Part shown: positions 42,683 to 51,552 of the stretch, piece after piece
Position numbering within the stretch: the stretch's first letter is position 1
How the letters are laid out: every line of letters starts with the position of its first letter
NCBI GenBank assembly: GCA_963714325.1
Contig: CAVQOB010000031.1
Coordinates: 1-59,822, forward strand
Reading direction: 5' to 3'
Length of the DNA stretch: 59,822 bases
Origin: CAVQOB01 sp963714325
GTDB lineage: Bacteria > Pseudomonadota > Alphaproteobacteria > Rhizobiales > Hyphomicrobiaceae
Program-made: the position numbers and the translations under genes
Notes under the pieces: model-generated
The model's database searches: none
What the model was told of the DNA's origin: nothing
What the model saw: only the letters and a program-made list of their open reading frames with translations

Positions 42683-43381
42683 ATGTCCGCATTGAGAGCC
42701 GAGGAAGCCCGCGCCCGCGAAGCTTTCATCGCGCGCCTGATCGAAAGCCGCCAATGCTGGGCGATCATCGGCGATGAAGGTATGGCCCGTGTGCCATCGC
42801 CCCGCGCTAGCGACCGCATCGTCCATCTCGTCTGGTCTGACCGTCGTGAGGCTGAACGCTGGGCTGCGGCCCTCGTGACACGACCACGCTTGCGCTTGGT
42901 GACACTGGTCGAAATGACCACCGAAATGTTCCCGAAACTCACATCCATGGGCCGCCTGCTCGGGCCCGACTGGACGGCCGAACCGGTCGAGGCCGAAATG
43001 GAACCGGCCGACATGGACAAAGCGATCCGCGCGAACGGCCTCAATCGCTTGCTGAAGGCTGCGGAAACGCATCGTCACGTCTGGATTCTGCGTCATCCAG
43101 AAGGCTTGGGTTGCGTGCCATCGCGACTTTCGCTGACCGGAGATATGCTTGCCGTCTGGTCGGATCGCATGTCCGCCGAAGCCGCAGCAACAGGTGCGCT
43201 CGAAGGTCTTGTGCCCGTCCGCATCTCGCTCGCTGACTTTACCGGCCGCGTCCTGATGTGGTGCACGGAAAGCCGCCGTCGCGTCGCGCCCGAATTCATT
43301 CCCGGCCCCGGCGCCCTGGAGCTGCAGCCCTGGGAACTGAAGGGCATGCTCAACGCCGACCCCTTGGAAAAAGTCGCATAA
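42683..43381 (+). CDS. Two-repeat protein, DUF2750-like
   Basis: 232 residues made of two similar halves: AFIARLIESRQCWAIIGDEGMARVPS...VHLVWSDRREAERWA (about 12-62) and RLLKAAETHRHVWILRHPEGLGCVPS...LAVWSDRMSAEAAA (about 120-170), each followed by a V-R-L or V-R-I strand segment. This vW-x-L...G...pvWsd...A pattern resembles DUF2750, whose function is unknown, but the assignment is tentative. The ATG at 42683, after GAGGAAAG, is used; a TTG two codons earlier is less likely. It is alone between ATP12 and the carboxylase gene. Confidence 0.7.
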   Translation: MSALRAEEARAREAFIARLIESRQCWAIIGDEGMARVPSPRASDRIVHLVWSDRREAERWAAALVTRPRLRLVTLVEMTTEMFPKLTSMGRLLGPDWTAEPVEAEMEPADMDKAIRANGLNRLLKAAETHRHVWILRHPEGLGCVPSRLSLTGDMLAVWSDRMSAEAAATGALEGLVPVRISLADFTGRVLMWCTESRRRVAPEFIPGPGALELQPWELKGMLNADPLEKVA

Positions 43382-43527
43382 TCCGAGCGAGAAAAGCCCG
43401 CCCGTTCAGCTTTCCAAAGCTTTGCACCGATCAAGCACCCCATTGATCGAACGGCGGGTTTGACCAAGACGGCCTGCGTGTTATCCAACGTCAATAATCG
43501 ACGCGATAACACCAGAGTACACCGCCC

Positions 43528-44547
43528 ATGAAAGACATCATCGACGAACTCGATCGGCGCCGGTCAGAGGCCCGCCTTGGCGGCGGCCAGGCCCGCATCG
43601 ACGCGCAACACAGCAAAGGCAAGCTCACCGCCCGCGAGCGTATCGATCTGTTGATGGACGAAGGGTCGTTCGAGGAGTTCGACATGTACGTCGAGCATCG
43701 CTCAACCGACTTCGGCATGGAAAAAACCAAAATCCCCGGCGACGGCGTCGTCACAGGCTGGGGCACCATCAACGGCCGCGTCGTCTATGTCTTCGCCAAG
43801 GACTTCACCGTCTTCGGTGGCTCGCTCAGCGAAACCCACGCCAAGAAGATCATCAAGATCCAAGACATGGCGCTGCAGAACCGCGCACCCATCATCGGCC
43901 TGTTCGACGCGGGCGGCGCTCGCATCCAAGAAGGCGTCGCAGCTCTCGGCGGTTACGGCGAAGTGTTTCTGCGCAACGTCCTCGCATCCGGCGTCATCCC
44001 CCAGATCTCCGTCATCATGGGGCCCTGCGCCGGCGGCGACGTCTATTCCCCTGCCATGACCGACTTCATCTTCATGGTCAAAGACACGAGCTACATGTTC
44101 GTCACCGGCCCCGATGTCGTCAAAACCGTCACCAACGAAACCGTCACAGCGGAAGAACTCGGCGGCGCCAAGGTCCACACCTCCAAGACCTCGATCGCCG
44201 ACCGCGCCTACGAGAACGACGTCGAAGCGCTGCTGCAGATGCGCCGCCTGATGGATTTCTTACCCAGCCACAATCAGGCTGGCGTCCCCGTGCTGCCGAC
44301 CCGCGACAGCCCCGACCGGCTCGACATGAGTTCTCGATACCGTGATCCCCGACAACCCCAACAAGCCCTACGACATCAAAGAACTGATCCTGAAGGTCGC
44401 CGACGAGGGCGATTTCTTCGAAGTCCAGGATGCCTTCGCGAAAAATATCGTGACCGGCTTCGCGCGCATGGAAGGCAAGACCGTCGGCATCATCGCCAAC
44501 CAGCCGATGGTGTTGGCCGGCGTCCTCGACAGCGACGCCTCACGTAA
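43528..44547 (+). CDS. pccB: Acyl-CoA (propionyl-CoA) carboxylase beta subunit, N-terminal part (frameshifted)
   Basis: Carboxyltransferase subunit of a biotin-dependent acyl-CoA carboxylase, probably propionyl-CoA carboxylase, which makes methylmalonyl-CoA. ARIDAQHSKGKLTARERIDLLMDEGSFEEFD and VVTGWGTINGRVVYVFAKDFTVFGGSLSE are the N-terminal landmarks; GARIQEGVAALGGYGEVF and MGPCAGGDVYSPAMTDFIFMV form the acyl-CoA site. Sense ends near 44331, in DMSS, because of one extra T; the next frame continues LDTVIPDNPNKPYD. The joined protein of about 510 residues (43528-45061) is full length. Confidence 0.9.
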   Translation: MKDIIDELDRRRSEARLGGGQARIDAQHSKGKLTARERIDLLMDEGSFEEFDMYVEHRSTDFGMEKTKIPGDGVVTGWGTINGRVVYVFAKDFTVFGGSLSETHAKKIIKIQDMALQNRAPIIGLFDAGGARIQEGVAALGGYGEVFLRNVLASGVIPQISVIMGPCAGGDVYSPAMTDFIFMVKDTSYMFVTGPDVVKTVTNETVTAEELGGAKVHTSKTSIADRAYENDVEALLQMRRLMDFLPSHNQAGVPVLPTRDSPDRLDMSSRYRDPRQPQQALRHQRTDPEGRRRGRFLRSPGCLREKYRDRLRAHGRQDRRHHRQPADGVGRRPRQRRLT

Positions 44548-45061
44548 GGCAGCCCGCTTCGTCCGCTTCTGCGATTGCTTCGAGATCCCGCTGATCACGT
44601 TCGTCGACGTGCCAGGATTCCTTCCCGGCACCGCACAGGAATACGGCGGCCTAATCAAGCACGGCGCCAAGCTGCTCTTTGCCTACGCCGAGGCGACCGT
44701 ACCGAAAGTCACCGTCATCACCCGCAAGGCCTACGGCGGCGCCTATGACGTCATGAGCTCCAAACATATCCGCGGCGACGTGAACTACGCCTGGCCAACC
44801 GCCGAAATCGCCGTCATGGGCGCCAAAGGTGCGGCGGAAATTCTCTATCGCTCAGAGTTGGGCGATCCGGACAAGATCAAAGCGCGCATCGACGAGTACC
44901 AGAAGCGCTTCGCAAACCCATTTGTTGCCGCAGAACGCGGCTACATCGACGAAGTCATCGCCCCCAACGCCACCCGCCGCCGCATCTGTCGCGCCTTGAA
45001 TATGCTCCGCGAAAAGCGCGTGCAGAACCCGTGGAAAAAGCACGACAACATTCCGTTGTGA
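44342..45061 (+). CDS. pccB: Acyl-CoA carboxylase beta subunit, C-terminal part
   Basis: C-terminal half of the preceding gene, in the next frame. Genuine sequence begins at about 44333 with LDTVIPDNPNKPYDIKE; DVPGFLPGTAQEYGGLIKHGAKLLFAYAEATVPKVTVITRKAYGGAYDVMSSK is the biotin-side half-site and is strongly conserved. The nominal start at 44342 is internal. The end at 45061 is normal for the family. Confidence 0.85.
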   Translation: MIPDNPNKPYDIKELILKVADEGDFFEVQDAFAKNIVTGFARMEGKTVGIIANQPMVLAGVLDSDASRKAARFVRFCDCFEIPLITFVDVPGFLPGTAQEYGGLIKHGAKLLFAYAEATVPKVTVITRKAYGGAYDVMSSKHIRGDVNYAWPTAEIAVMGAKGAAEILYRSELGDPDKIKARIDEYQKRFANPFVAAERGYIDEVIAPNATRRRICRALNMLREKRVQNPWKKHDNIPL

Positions 45062-46405
45062 GGGAGCGATGGAACGAGCAATCGGCGCGGACGATAACAC
45101 AGAGCTTGATTGAAGAATCGCTGTCGTGCGATCCAGTAGTCGACCGTGGCGCGCCGAAGAGGTTGTTCGCAGGAGCATGACGACCGGCAGCTCCGACCAG
45201 GAGCTTTCTCGACGGTTCGCTGAAATTTTAGCCGACATGCATGACAACGACGAAACGGGTCCTCACAACCTTTTGAGCGGATATCAGTCAGGACCCGCCG
45301 TTGCACTCGTTCACAAGTCTGACGTATGCCGGAAAGTCATCCACATGGATATCACCCAAATCTTCAACATATCGAAAAAGAATCACCTTTAATTCAGCGC
45401 CGAGCCTTTTGCTATCGGCCCGGTGTCAACGGCGTCCAAATCCTGTGCAGCATCACTAACGAGCATGTCGGCGCGATGGATCAATTGGCCGAACTCTATG
45501 ACAAAGGCAGCAGCATCAGCCAGGACGTTGGCGAGTCCGCTGTCATTGCACGGCGCAGTCCGCAAGCGCGGTTCGCTGTCAGCGGAGAACTTCGACAAGT
45601 GCACCAAATCCGTCAGCCCCGAATTCCACAAAGCCATGCAGACCGCGCTCAAGGCCTCCAAGGCATTATACCGGCCAACGAGACCAGCAATCCGTGTTCC
45701 CCGAACGCGACCGACAGGTATCCGCGCGCGAGGTTGATAGGGCAGCCGCGCGAAATCAATGACCTGTCATCCTTACGCGCTCAGGCTGAGGCCGCAACCG
45801 CGGCTCACCTGCAACCGCCGTAACGCGAAAGTTCAGACCGCTTCAGCTCCAAACGCTCGCACACGGGTAATCTGGGGTGGCCGCAGGCCTACCGGCCAAA
45901 AGCAAAAAGTCAATTTTCGCCGAAATGGCGAAACGCGCGCCAGGGCCCCTAGGAGCGTCGTACACGCGTTAACGATGGGCTTGGCTAGGGGTACCCCTGA
46001 CCGGTTGGTAAACGCGCGTCCTGGGCCATCCTAGAGCGATTTGGAGGGTATCCCAAGCCTGACCCAACCTTCGGTTGCTTATTTTCGCCGGATTTGCGAT
46101 CCGCGACGTCCGCAGTGCTCAACAGGCACTTCCGAATAAGACCCGCCAACGAAGCGATCGACCCGTGTTCCCCGAACGCGAAGGGCCGCTATGCGCGCAT
46201 GGGATTGGTGGGGCGGCCGCGGGCAAGAAAAGGAGCATGCCGGCCGCAATCGAATGATGCGAGTCGAAGCGTCTTCTGGCCGGTATTATACCGTCGCGAT
46301 CGACGGCAACTTCAGTCCAGCCGTGAAGAAGGATCTGGATGTCCAGGCAAAGTGACCGTTTGCCGAAATTGGGACGGTCTTTGCCGCCACTGCCCGGACA
46401 AATGA
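45062..46405. other. Gene-poor decayed region
   Basis: About 1.3 kb with only short, overlapping open frames and none I can assign. A 71-codon frame starting with ATG at 45177 after an AGGAGC, and a 32-codon frame at 46256-46354 (MMRVEASSGRYYTVAIDG...), could be small genes but have no recognised features. A segment at about 45666-45715 is similar to one at about 46139-46190, both containing CGTGTTCCCCGAACGCGA, so part of the region is an old duplication. Palindromes such as AGGGGTACCCCT near 45989 occur. The region looks like remnants of accessory DNA between the carboxylase gene and the tRNA-Gly fragment. Confidence 0.5.
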
Positions 46406-46778
46406 ATTCATCGCGCCCACGGCACGGGGCCGAGGCAGATAGTGTCGGCGCCGTATCCGCAGGAATGAAATGATTCAAAGCCGACTGCGAGCTGTCGCCA
46501 CTCGGCGACAGACTTTGCCGACACGATCATGGCACAGTATCGTGCAATGCTTCGGCAGTGCGAACAGCAACCGCTGGGACTTGCGATCGCGCTCCATGCC
46601 CATATCGCAGGGCAGCCGTTCCGAATCGATAAACTATCGCGGGCACAGCGCGCGACCTGCAAGCCGCACAACGTTGTGTGGCTCAAAAACCCGTGATGCG
46701 ATCGCCGAGGCGTTCATTCAGGGCTATAGCAACGTTTATCATTTTTGTGCCAAGCAAGATACCATGGTCACAACCTGA
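46406..46778 (+). pseudogene. Polysaccharide deacetylase-family remnant (C-terminal part)
   Basis: Frame 2 reads IVSAPYPQE, then a TGA at 46466, then NDSKP...CRHSATDFADTIMAQYR and LGLAIALHAHIAGQPFRIDKLSRA: the YxxE-x-ND, HSAxDFAD and LHxxIxGQPFRxxxL motifs near the C-terminus of polysaccharide deacetylase/allantoinase-like proteins. The tail continues in the next frame (TRDAIAEAFIQ) after a run of five A near 46686; with four A the frame reads VWLKTRDAIAEAF. The N-terminal catalytic part is absent. It is therefore a truncated pseudogene with an internal stop. Confidence 0.65.
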
Positions 46779-46865
46779 ACATGCAATGTTCGCGCTCTTG
46801 TTCAGACTAAGAATGCGTAAAAGCGCCAGAAATATAGCATTTTGCGCCAGGTAGTCATTCTCCAT

Positions 46866-46916
46866 CCCCACCTTGCCAAGGTGGGCTCGAGGATTCAAAC
46901 CTCTTCGACCGCTCCA
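46866..46916 (+). pseudogene. 3' half of a tRNA-Gly(GCC), possible attachment-site remnant
   Basis: CCACCTTGCCAAGGTGG forms an anticodon arm with loop TTGCCAA (anticodon GCC), followed by a variable loop, a T arm with a TTCAAA-type loop, and CGACCGCTCCA, an acceptor strand with encoded CCA. The expected 5' acceptor strand and D arm are missing upstream, so it is not a working tRNA. The T loop and stem carry changes from consensus. A tRNA 3' end left without its 5' half is typical of the far end of an integrated element. Confidence 0.7.
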
Positions 46917-46926
46917 AAATTGCAAT

Positions 46927-47619
46927 TTATACGCACGGTTCCATTCCAAAGCGATGCTTGACCTCTGCCGAAGCAGCCGATGTGAAAGCAACAGCGAGCG
47001 CGCGAGCCTGTGCCTCATCCTCCGTAGTCCGGCAAAGCCCCACGGAAAACAGTGTTTTTGGCAACAACACTTCCGGCACGACACCGACGATATCGATGCC
47101 CGGTTCTCCGATCAGCTCGCTCCATTGCTGGAAGCCGACGTCCGCTTCGCCATTGGCGATCAAACGGGCAACGGGGACACCAGGCGGTGCCTGGACAATC
47201 CGGACCGATACGTCACCGCCTTGGTTCCGCGCGGCGAGCAGTTCACGGACACCGGCGCCGCTCGGTCCCGACGATAGCCCAACTGCCCGAGCCCGACCGA
47301 CTAGGTCCCGGATCGACATCTCGTCGCATGTCACGGGCCGTTCCGCGCCGGAGCGCACGGCAACAGCGGTCGCAGACCGCGCAAACGGTATCACGCTGCC
47401 AGCGATGATGAAACCCTCGTCAGCCAATTTGGCGAGCGCATCAGCCGCCAGCACGACCAGATCGAACGCCTCGCCTTGACGAACGCCACGTGCGGCATCG
47501 ACGCCACCGACGGAATCCACAACAACAGTCACTCCAGTTGACTTCGTATAAGCGTTAGCGAGTTCAGCCAAAATGTGCCGCGTTGCCATGGATGAAATGA
47601 CCGCCAACCGCGTGCTCAT
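46927..47619 (-). CDS. ModA-like substrate-binding-domain protein without signal peptide
   Basis: A 230-residue type 2 periplasmic-binding fold similar to molybdate-binding ModA: VISSMATRHILAELANAYTKSTGVTVVVDSVGGVDAARGVRQGEAFDLVVLA near 5-56 is the first lobe. The ATG at 47619 is used because the family begins at that point; an in-frame start at 47760 adds an Arg-rich stretch that is not a signal peptide. Without export signal the protein should stay in the cytosol, so it may sense or bind a ligand there. It lies on the same strand as the Liv genes, 184 bases after livH, and may be the last gene of that operon. Confidence 0.82.
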   Translation of the reverse strand: MSTRLAVISSMATRHILAELANAYTKSTGVTVVVDSVGGVDAARGVRQGEAFDLVVLAADALAKLADEGFIIAGSVIPFARSATAVAVRSGAERPVTCDEMSIRDLVGRARAVGLSSGPSGAGVRELLAARNQGGDVSVRIVQAPPGVPVARLIANGEADVGFQQWSELIGEPGIDIVGVVPEVLLPKTLFSVGLCRTTEDEAQARALAVAFTSAASAEVKHRFGMEPCV

Positions 47620-47803
47620 ATCTGAACTCCAATCTTGTTCGTCAACGGCAAGGCCAAAAACGGTCCGCACCCCGGAATGTCGGCGCGGCCGCATCAATTG
47701 TCGGCGGAATGCCGGACACAAGCGCTTGCGGTACAGCACCGCCATCACCGAACTGTGCAATCCAACGATTTGCGACGGTGTGCAGCTGCGCGCATCGACG
47801 TCA

Positions 47804-48742
47804 TTACGCTTTTACCTTCGCCTCAACGCCTAGGATGCCCGAGGGCTTCACCAGCATGACGATGATCAGCAGAATGAAGGCATAGACGTCCTTGTAGGTC
47901 CCGCTGCAGACGGCGGCGTTGGTGCGGCCAACCGCTTCGAACCCGAGGCTACACACTTCCGGCCCGACGCTTTCTATGACGCCAACGAGAAGCCCCCCCA
48001 GCACAGCACCGGGCAGGCTACCGAAGCCGCCGACGACCGCAGCGGCAAAGGCCTTCACCAGAATGCCGATACCCATCAGCACCTGCGGGTAGTTGATCGG
48101 GCCGATGAGAATGCCGGCGGCCGAACCGAGTGCACAGGCGGTGCCGAAGATGATCGAGATCATCAGCGGCACATTGACGCCTGACAGCGAGGCGATGTCC
48201 TTGTTGTGAGCGACGGCCCGAATGGCGAGGCCAAGCATGGTTTTCTTCAGAACGTAATTGAGCACGCCCATCAGCGTCAGTGCCGTAATGACAATCCACA
48301 CATACGACATCGGCAGCGTCATACTGCCAATTTCGAGCGGTGGCCCGTACTTGACAGGAAACGGCAGCGGCTTCGGCCCCCAGATGAGAAAGGCAAGGTT
48401 TTGCAGCACGATCGACATGCCGAATCCGGCGATGATGATGCCAAGCCCCGCCACCGAATACCCGCCGCCACCGGCCGTCAAGCGCCGGTAGAAGACGCGC
48501 TCGATCAACGCACCGAGCAGGCCTGTCAGCACCGAGCCGATCAACAATGACGGGACGAACGGAAGCCCAACGGTCGTGAACAGCGTGAGACCAACGAACG
48601 CACCGAACATATAGATCTCGCCATGCGCGAAATGCACAATATCGAGGCCCGAGTAGATCAGTGAAATGCCGATCGCGACGAGGCCATAGACGATGCCAAT
48701 CGACAGTCCAACGATCAGCAGATCAATGAGAAAGCTCAGCAT
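47804..48742 (-). CDS. livH: Branched-chain amino acid-type ABC transporter permease LivH
   Basis: Inner-membrane permease with about eight helices (312 residues). GLSIGIVYGLVAIGISLIYSGLDIVHFAHGEIYMFGAF near 13-50 is the family's N-terminal signature and VKAFAAAVVGGFGSLPGAVLGGLLVGVIESVG near 227-258 the ATPase-docking EAA-like loop. It is the last of the transport genes on this strand, 49 bases after livF. The cluster's ligand is probably not an ordinary amino acid, given the catabolic genes across the regulator. Confidence 0.93.
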   Translation of the reverse strand: MLSFLIDLLIVGLSIGIVYGLVAIGISLIYSGLDIVHFAHGEIYMFGAFVGLTLFTTVGLPFVPSLLIGSVLTGLLGALIERVFYRRLTAGGGGYSVAGLGIIIAGFGMSIVLQNLAFLIWGPKPLPFPVKYGPPLEIGSMTLPMSYVWIVITALTLMGVLNYVLKKTMLGLAIRAVAHNKDIASLSGVNVPLMISIIFGTACALGSAAGILIGPINYPQVLMGIGILVKAFAAAVVGGFGSLPGAVLGGLLVGVIESVGPEVCSLGFEAVGRTNAAVCSGTYKDVYAFILLIIVMLVKPSGILGVEAKVKA

Positions 48743-48791
48743 CGGCGAAACCCGGCGCGCGCGTTGGCAAGTGATGTTTCAGCCCATGTGT

Positions 48792-49529
48792 TCATAGTTG
48801 CGCCTCCCGGTTCGCAACCGTGCCGCCGAGATAAGACAGCCGCACATTGTCGTCGACGATCAGTTTCTCGGCTGGTCCTTCGATGTGGATGATGCCGTCC
48901 TTGATCACATAGCCGTAGGTTGCCAGCAGAAGCGCCATACGCACGTTCTGCTCGACCATCAACACCGTCATGCCATCCTTGGTAATGCGATGGATTGTGC
49001 GAAAAATGTCCAACACAATCTGCGGGGCCAACGCGGCGCTCGGCTCATCCAGCATGATCATCTTCGGCGTGCTCATGAGACCACGGCCGATGCACACCAT
49101 CTGCAATTGCCCGCCTGAGAGCGTGCCGGAGAGTTGGTTGCGCTTTTCTTGCAGCACCGGAAAATACGAATAGACACGCTCCAGTGCGGCCGCGCGACGG
49201 GCCTTGTCGCTGACCGTGTAGGCGCCAAGCTTGAGGTTTTCCTCGACCGTCATGCCGGGGAAGGCTTCCTTGCCCTGCGTGACTTGAACGAGACCAAGCC
49301 GCACGATGGTGTCAGGCCTGAGCCCGTCGATGCGCTGGCCATCGAAGGTAATCTCGCCCGACCATGGCTTAGTCAGCCCGGACGTTGCCTTGAGCAATGT
49401 TGACTTGCCCGTGCCGTTACCGCCGAGCAGCGCCACAATGCTGCCGCGCTCCACCTTGAGGCTTGCACCATTGAGGATCTGCACGTTGCCATAGCCGCCA
49501 ACGAGATCCTTGATGTTCAGCATGGTCAT
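48792..49529 (-). CDS. livF: ABC transporter ATP-binding protein LivF
   Basis: ATPase of the Liv transporter, 245 residues. Walker A is GGNGTGKST near 36-44, the signature LSGTLSGGQLQMVCIGRGLM near 132-151, Walker B KMIMLDEPSAALAPQ near 156-170, and the switch His lies later in the domain. LVQVTQGKEAFPGMTVEENLKLGAY is typical of LivF. Four bases overlap livG. Confidence 0.94.
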   Translation of the reverse strand: MTMLNIKDLVGGYGNVQILNGASLKVERGSIVALLGGNGTGKSTLLKATSGLTKPWSGEITFDGQRIDGLRPDTIVRLGLVQVTQGKEAFPGMTVEENLKLGAYTVSDKARRAAALERVYSYFPVLQEKRNQLSGTLSGGQLQMVCIGRGLMSTPKMIMLDEPSAALAPQIVLDIFRTIHRITKDGMTVLMVEQNVRMALLLATYGYVIKDGIIHIEGPAEKLIVDDNVRLSYLGGTVANREAQL

Positions 49530-50329
49530 GCCCCCCGCAGATAGGCGCGCACTTCATCATCATTCATGGCCTTGCCAAGATAGGCCTCGATCACCGCTGG
49601 GTTCTCCTTGATCTCGGTAGGGGTGCCTTCGGCAATCTTTGCGCCGTGCTCAAGCACCGTGATGCGTTCGCACGTATCCATCACCAGCTTGAGAATGTGC
49701 TCAATGATGATCACCGTCAGCCCGAAGCGCGCCTGGAGCTGTTTGACGGTGTCGAGGAGAATATCGACATTGGTTGGCGATAGGCCGGCACCCGGCTCAT
49801 CCAGCATCAAGAGCTTGGGCTTCATTGCCATGGCGCGGCCGAGCGCGAGCAGGCGGCGCTGACCGCCGGACATCTCGCCTGCCGGCATCTCGGCGTAGTC
49901 GGCGAGACCGATGAAGGCAAGCAGCTCCATCATCTCGGCGCGGATACGTTTTTCGTCCTTCCAAACTTTCGGCGACCCGAGGACCGCGGCGGTGTTGCTA
50001 TAGGGGATGAGTGCATGATGGCCGACCAACATATTGTCGATGACGCTCATGCCGGAAAAGATGCGCAGCAGCTGAAACGTGCGCGCCACGCCGCGCCGCG
50101 CGATATCATGCGCGGGAAGGCCCGTGATATTCTGGCCGTCGAACATGACCTGAGCGCCGGCATCCGGCAGATAGACGCCCGAGATCATGTTGAACAACGT
50201 GCTCTTGCCGGAACCATTCGGCCCGATGACGCCGTGGATGGCGCCCCGTTGAACCGCGAGGTCCACCTTGGAGAGCGCCTGCATGCCACCGAAACGCTTC
50301 GACAAGTTCGTGACTTCGAGCAGCATCAT
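49526..50329 (-). CDS. livG: ABC transporter ATP-binding protein LivG
   Basis: Second ATPase, 267 residues. Walker A is GPNGSGKST near 36-44, the signature GEMSGGQRRLLALGRAMAMK near 152-171, Walker B LLMLDEPGAGLSPTNVD near 174-190. The insert GVARTFQLLRIFSGMSVIDNMLVGHH and the C-terminal VIEAYLGKAMND tail are LivG hallmarks. It overlaps both neighbours by four bases, so livM, livG and livF are translationally coupled. Confidence 0.95.
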   Translation of the reverse strand: MMLLEVTNLSKRFGGMQALSKVDLAVQRGAIHGVIGPNGSGKSTLFNMISGVYLPDAGAQVMFDGQNITGLPAHDIARRGVARTFQLLRIFSGMSVIDNMLVGHHALIPYSNTAAVLGSPKVWKDEKRIRAEMMELLAFIGLADYAEMPAGEMSGGQRRLLALGRAMAMKPKLLMLDEPGAGLSPTNVDILLDTVKQLQARFGLTVIIIEHILKLVMDTCERITVLEHGAKIAEGTPTEIKENPAVIEAYLGKAMNDDEVRAYLRGA

Positions 50330-51405
50330 GAGGCGCCACCTGTCGCCTTCAAATGCGCTGCCGTCCTATCACGGATCGCCTTGAAGCGCCGTCGCGTCCG
50401 CCAATCGTCATACATCCCGCCGATACCGCGCGGCATGAACATCACCGTCAACACGATGATCATGCCGAAGATCATCAGGCGGTAGATATAGAAATCCTGC
50501 GTCTTGTGCACGATGATGGTGACGGCGATGGCACCGATGACGCCACCCCAGATATGGCCGAGGCCACCGAATACAACCATCAACAGGAGCGTGATCATCT
50601 CCTCGAGCTTATAGTTGTCCGGATGGATAAATCCTGGCGCCAGGTGCGCTTTGAGGCTGCCGGCCGTGCCGGCATAGATTGCCGAGAGCACAAAGGCGAT
50701 GATCTTGTATTTGGCGACGTTGACGCCGCTGGCAGCCGCGGCCAATGGGTCCTCGCGGATCGACTTGAAGACGCGACCAATATCGGACGACAGTATTGCG
50801 AATGAGAAATAGATGCCAGCCAGCGCCAGCGGCATGCACACGTAGTAGTAAAGCGCGTGATCGCGGAGTGGAATGCCGAAGAACCGGGGCGGCGGGATAT
50901 CGCCGAGGCCGACGCCGCCACCCAGCGCGTCGGTGCCGTTGATGATGATGCGCACACTTTCCGCCATGCCGAGCGTGGCCAACGCGAGATAGGCGCCTTC
51001 AAGCCGCAACGCTGGAATGCCGACCAGGGCGCCAGCTGCGGCCGTGATGAGTACCGCAAGTGGCAATGCGATCCAGAACGATAAGCCGAGATAGGACGCG
51101 AATATGGCAGACGCGTAACTGCCAATAGCCATCAACGCGACGTGACCAACCGTGACCTGGCCAGCAAAGCCCTTGACGATATTAAGGCCGACCGCGAGCA
51201 GGATGTTGATCAACATGACGTTGATGACGAACTGCGTGTTCGGATTGTAAAATTCAATCCCGGTCTTGGCTTTGAGCGTGTCAGATGCGGTTTGTAGGAA
51301 TGGCACGAAACAGAGGAGCACGCCGCCGACAAGCCACGGTACGACCGGGTGCACGCGTTGACGCCAGGACGTCGCGGCAGAAGGCGGCAGGTCAGTTGTG
51401 GACAT
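50326..51405 (-). CDS. livM: ABC transporter permease LivM
   Basis: Second permease, 359 residues from the ATG at 51405 (another in-frame ATG lies five codons earlier). VGLNIVKGFAGQVTVGHVALMAIGSYASAIFASYLGLSFWIALPLA is the family's core; ESVRIIINGTDALGGGVGLGDIP and SDIGRVFKSIREDPLAAAASGVNVAKYKIIAFVLSA (the ATPase-contact loop) follow. The C-terminal tail is basic and cytosolic. A perfect 28-base palindrome lies between it and the binding-protein gene. Confidence 0.94.
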   Translation of the reverse strand: MSTTDLPPSAATSWRQRVHPVVPWLVGGVLLCFVPFLQTASDTLKAKTGIEFYNPNTQFVINVMLINILLAVGLNIVKGFAGQVTVGHVALMAIGSYASAIFASYLGLSFWIALPLAVLITAAAGALVGIPALRLEGAYLALATLGMAESVRIIINGTDALGGGVGLGDIPPPRFFGIPLRDHALYYYVCMPLALAGIYFSFAILSSDIGRVFKSIREDPLAAAASGVNVAKYKIIAFVLSAIYAGTAGSLKAHLAPGFIHPDNYKLEEMITLLLMVVFGGLGHIWGGVIGAIAVTIIVHKTQDFYIYRLMIFGMIIVLTVMFMPRGIGGMYDDWRTRRRFKAIRDRTAAHLKATGGAS

Positions 51406-51517
51406 GCTCGTCCCAAACACTGATATCGAGATGCTGTGCCGGGCCCAGGTCAGTCGCCCGGTTTACCGGCGGCGCCACGACCAGTCGCAACATTGGCTTG
51501 ATGTGTATTCGGAGGCA

Positions 51518-51545
51518 TTGGCGTCCGAGCGCGCTCGGACGCCAA
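51518..51545 (-). promoter_or_regulatory. Perfect palindrome between the binding-protein gene and livM
   Basis: TTGGCGTCCGAGCG at 51518-51531 is followed at once by its exact reverse complement to 51545. In RNA this is a 12-bp stem with a four-base loop. There is no U-run; it lies seven bases after the stop codon of the highly expressed binding-protein gene, where it could block 3' exonucleases or attenuate the downstream genes. Confidence 0.75.
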
Positions 51546-51552
51546 ACTTCAA

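Noticed and set aside
43390..43480. Terminator between the two-repeat protein and the carboxylase gene
   Set aside because: The CCCGCCCGTTC / GAACGGCGGG pairing encloses a loop of over 40 bases and has no U-run, so termination is not supported.
45423..45737. Possible small gene in the decayed region
   Set aside because: Three overlapping frames on both strands look equally plausible, none has a ribosome site or a recognised motif; treated as relic DNA.
46470..46778. A complete small gene on the plus strand
   Set aside because: Only its last part is sensible; the preceding frame carries the deacetylase motifs, so it is the tail of a frameshifted pseudogene.
46866..46916. Functional tRNA-Gly
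   Set aside because: The 5' acceptor strand and D arm are missing, so it cannot fold into a tRNA.
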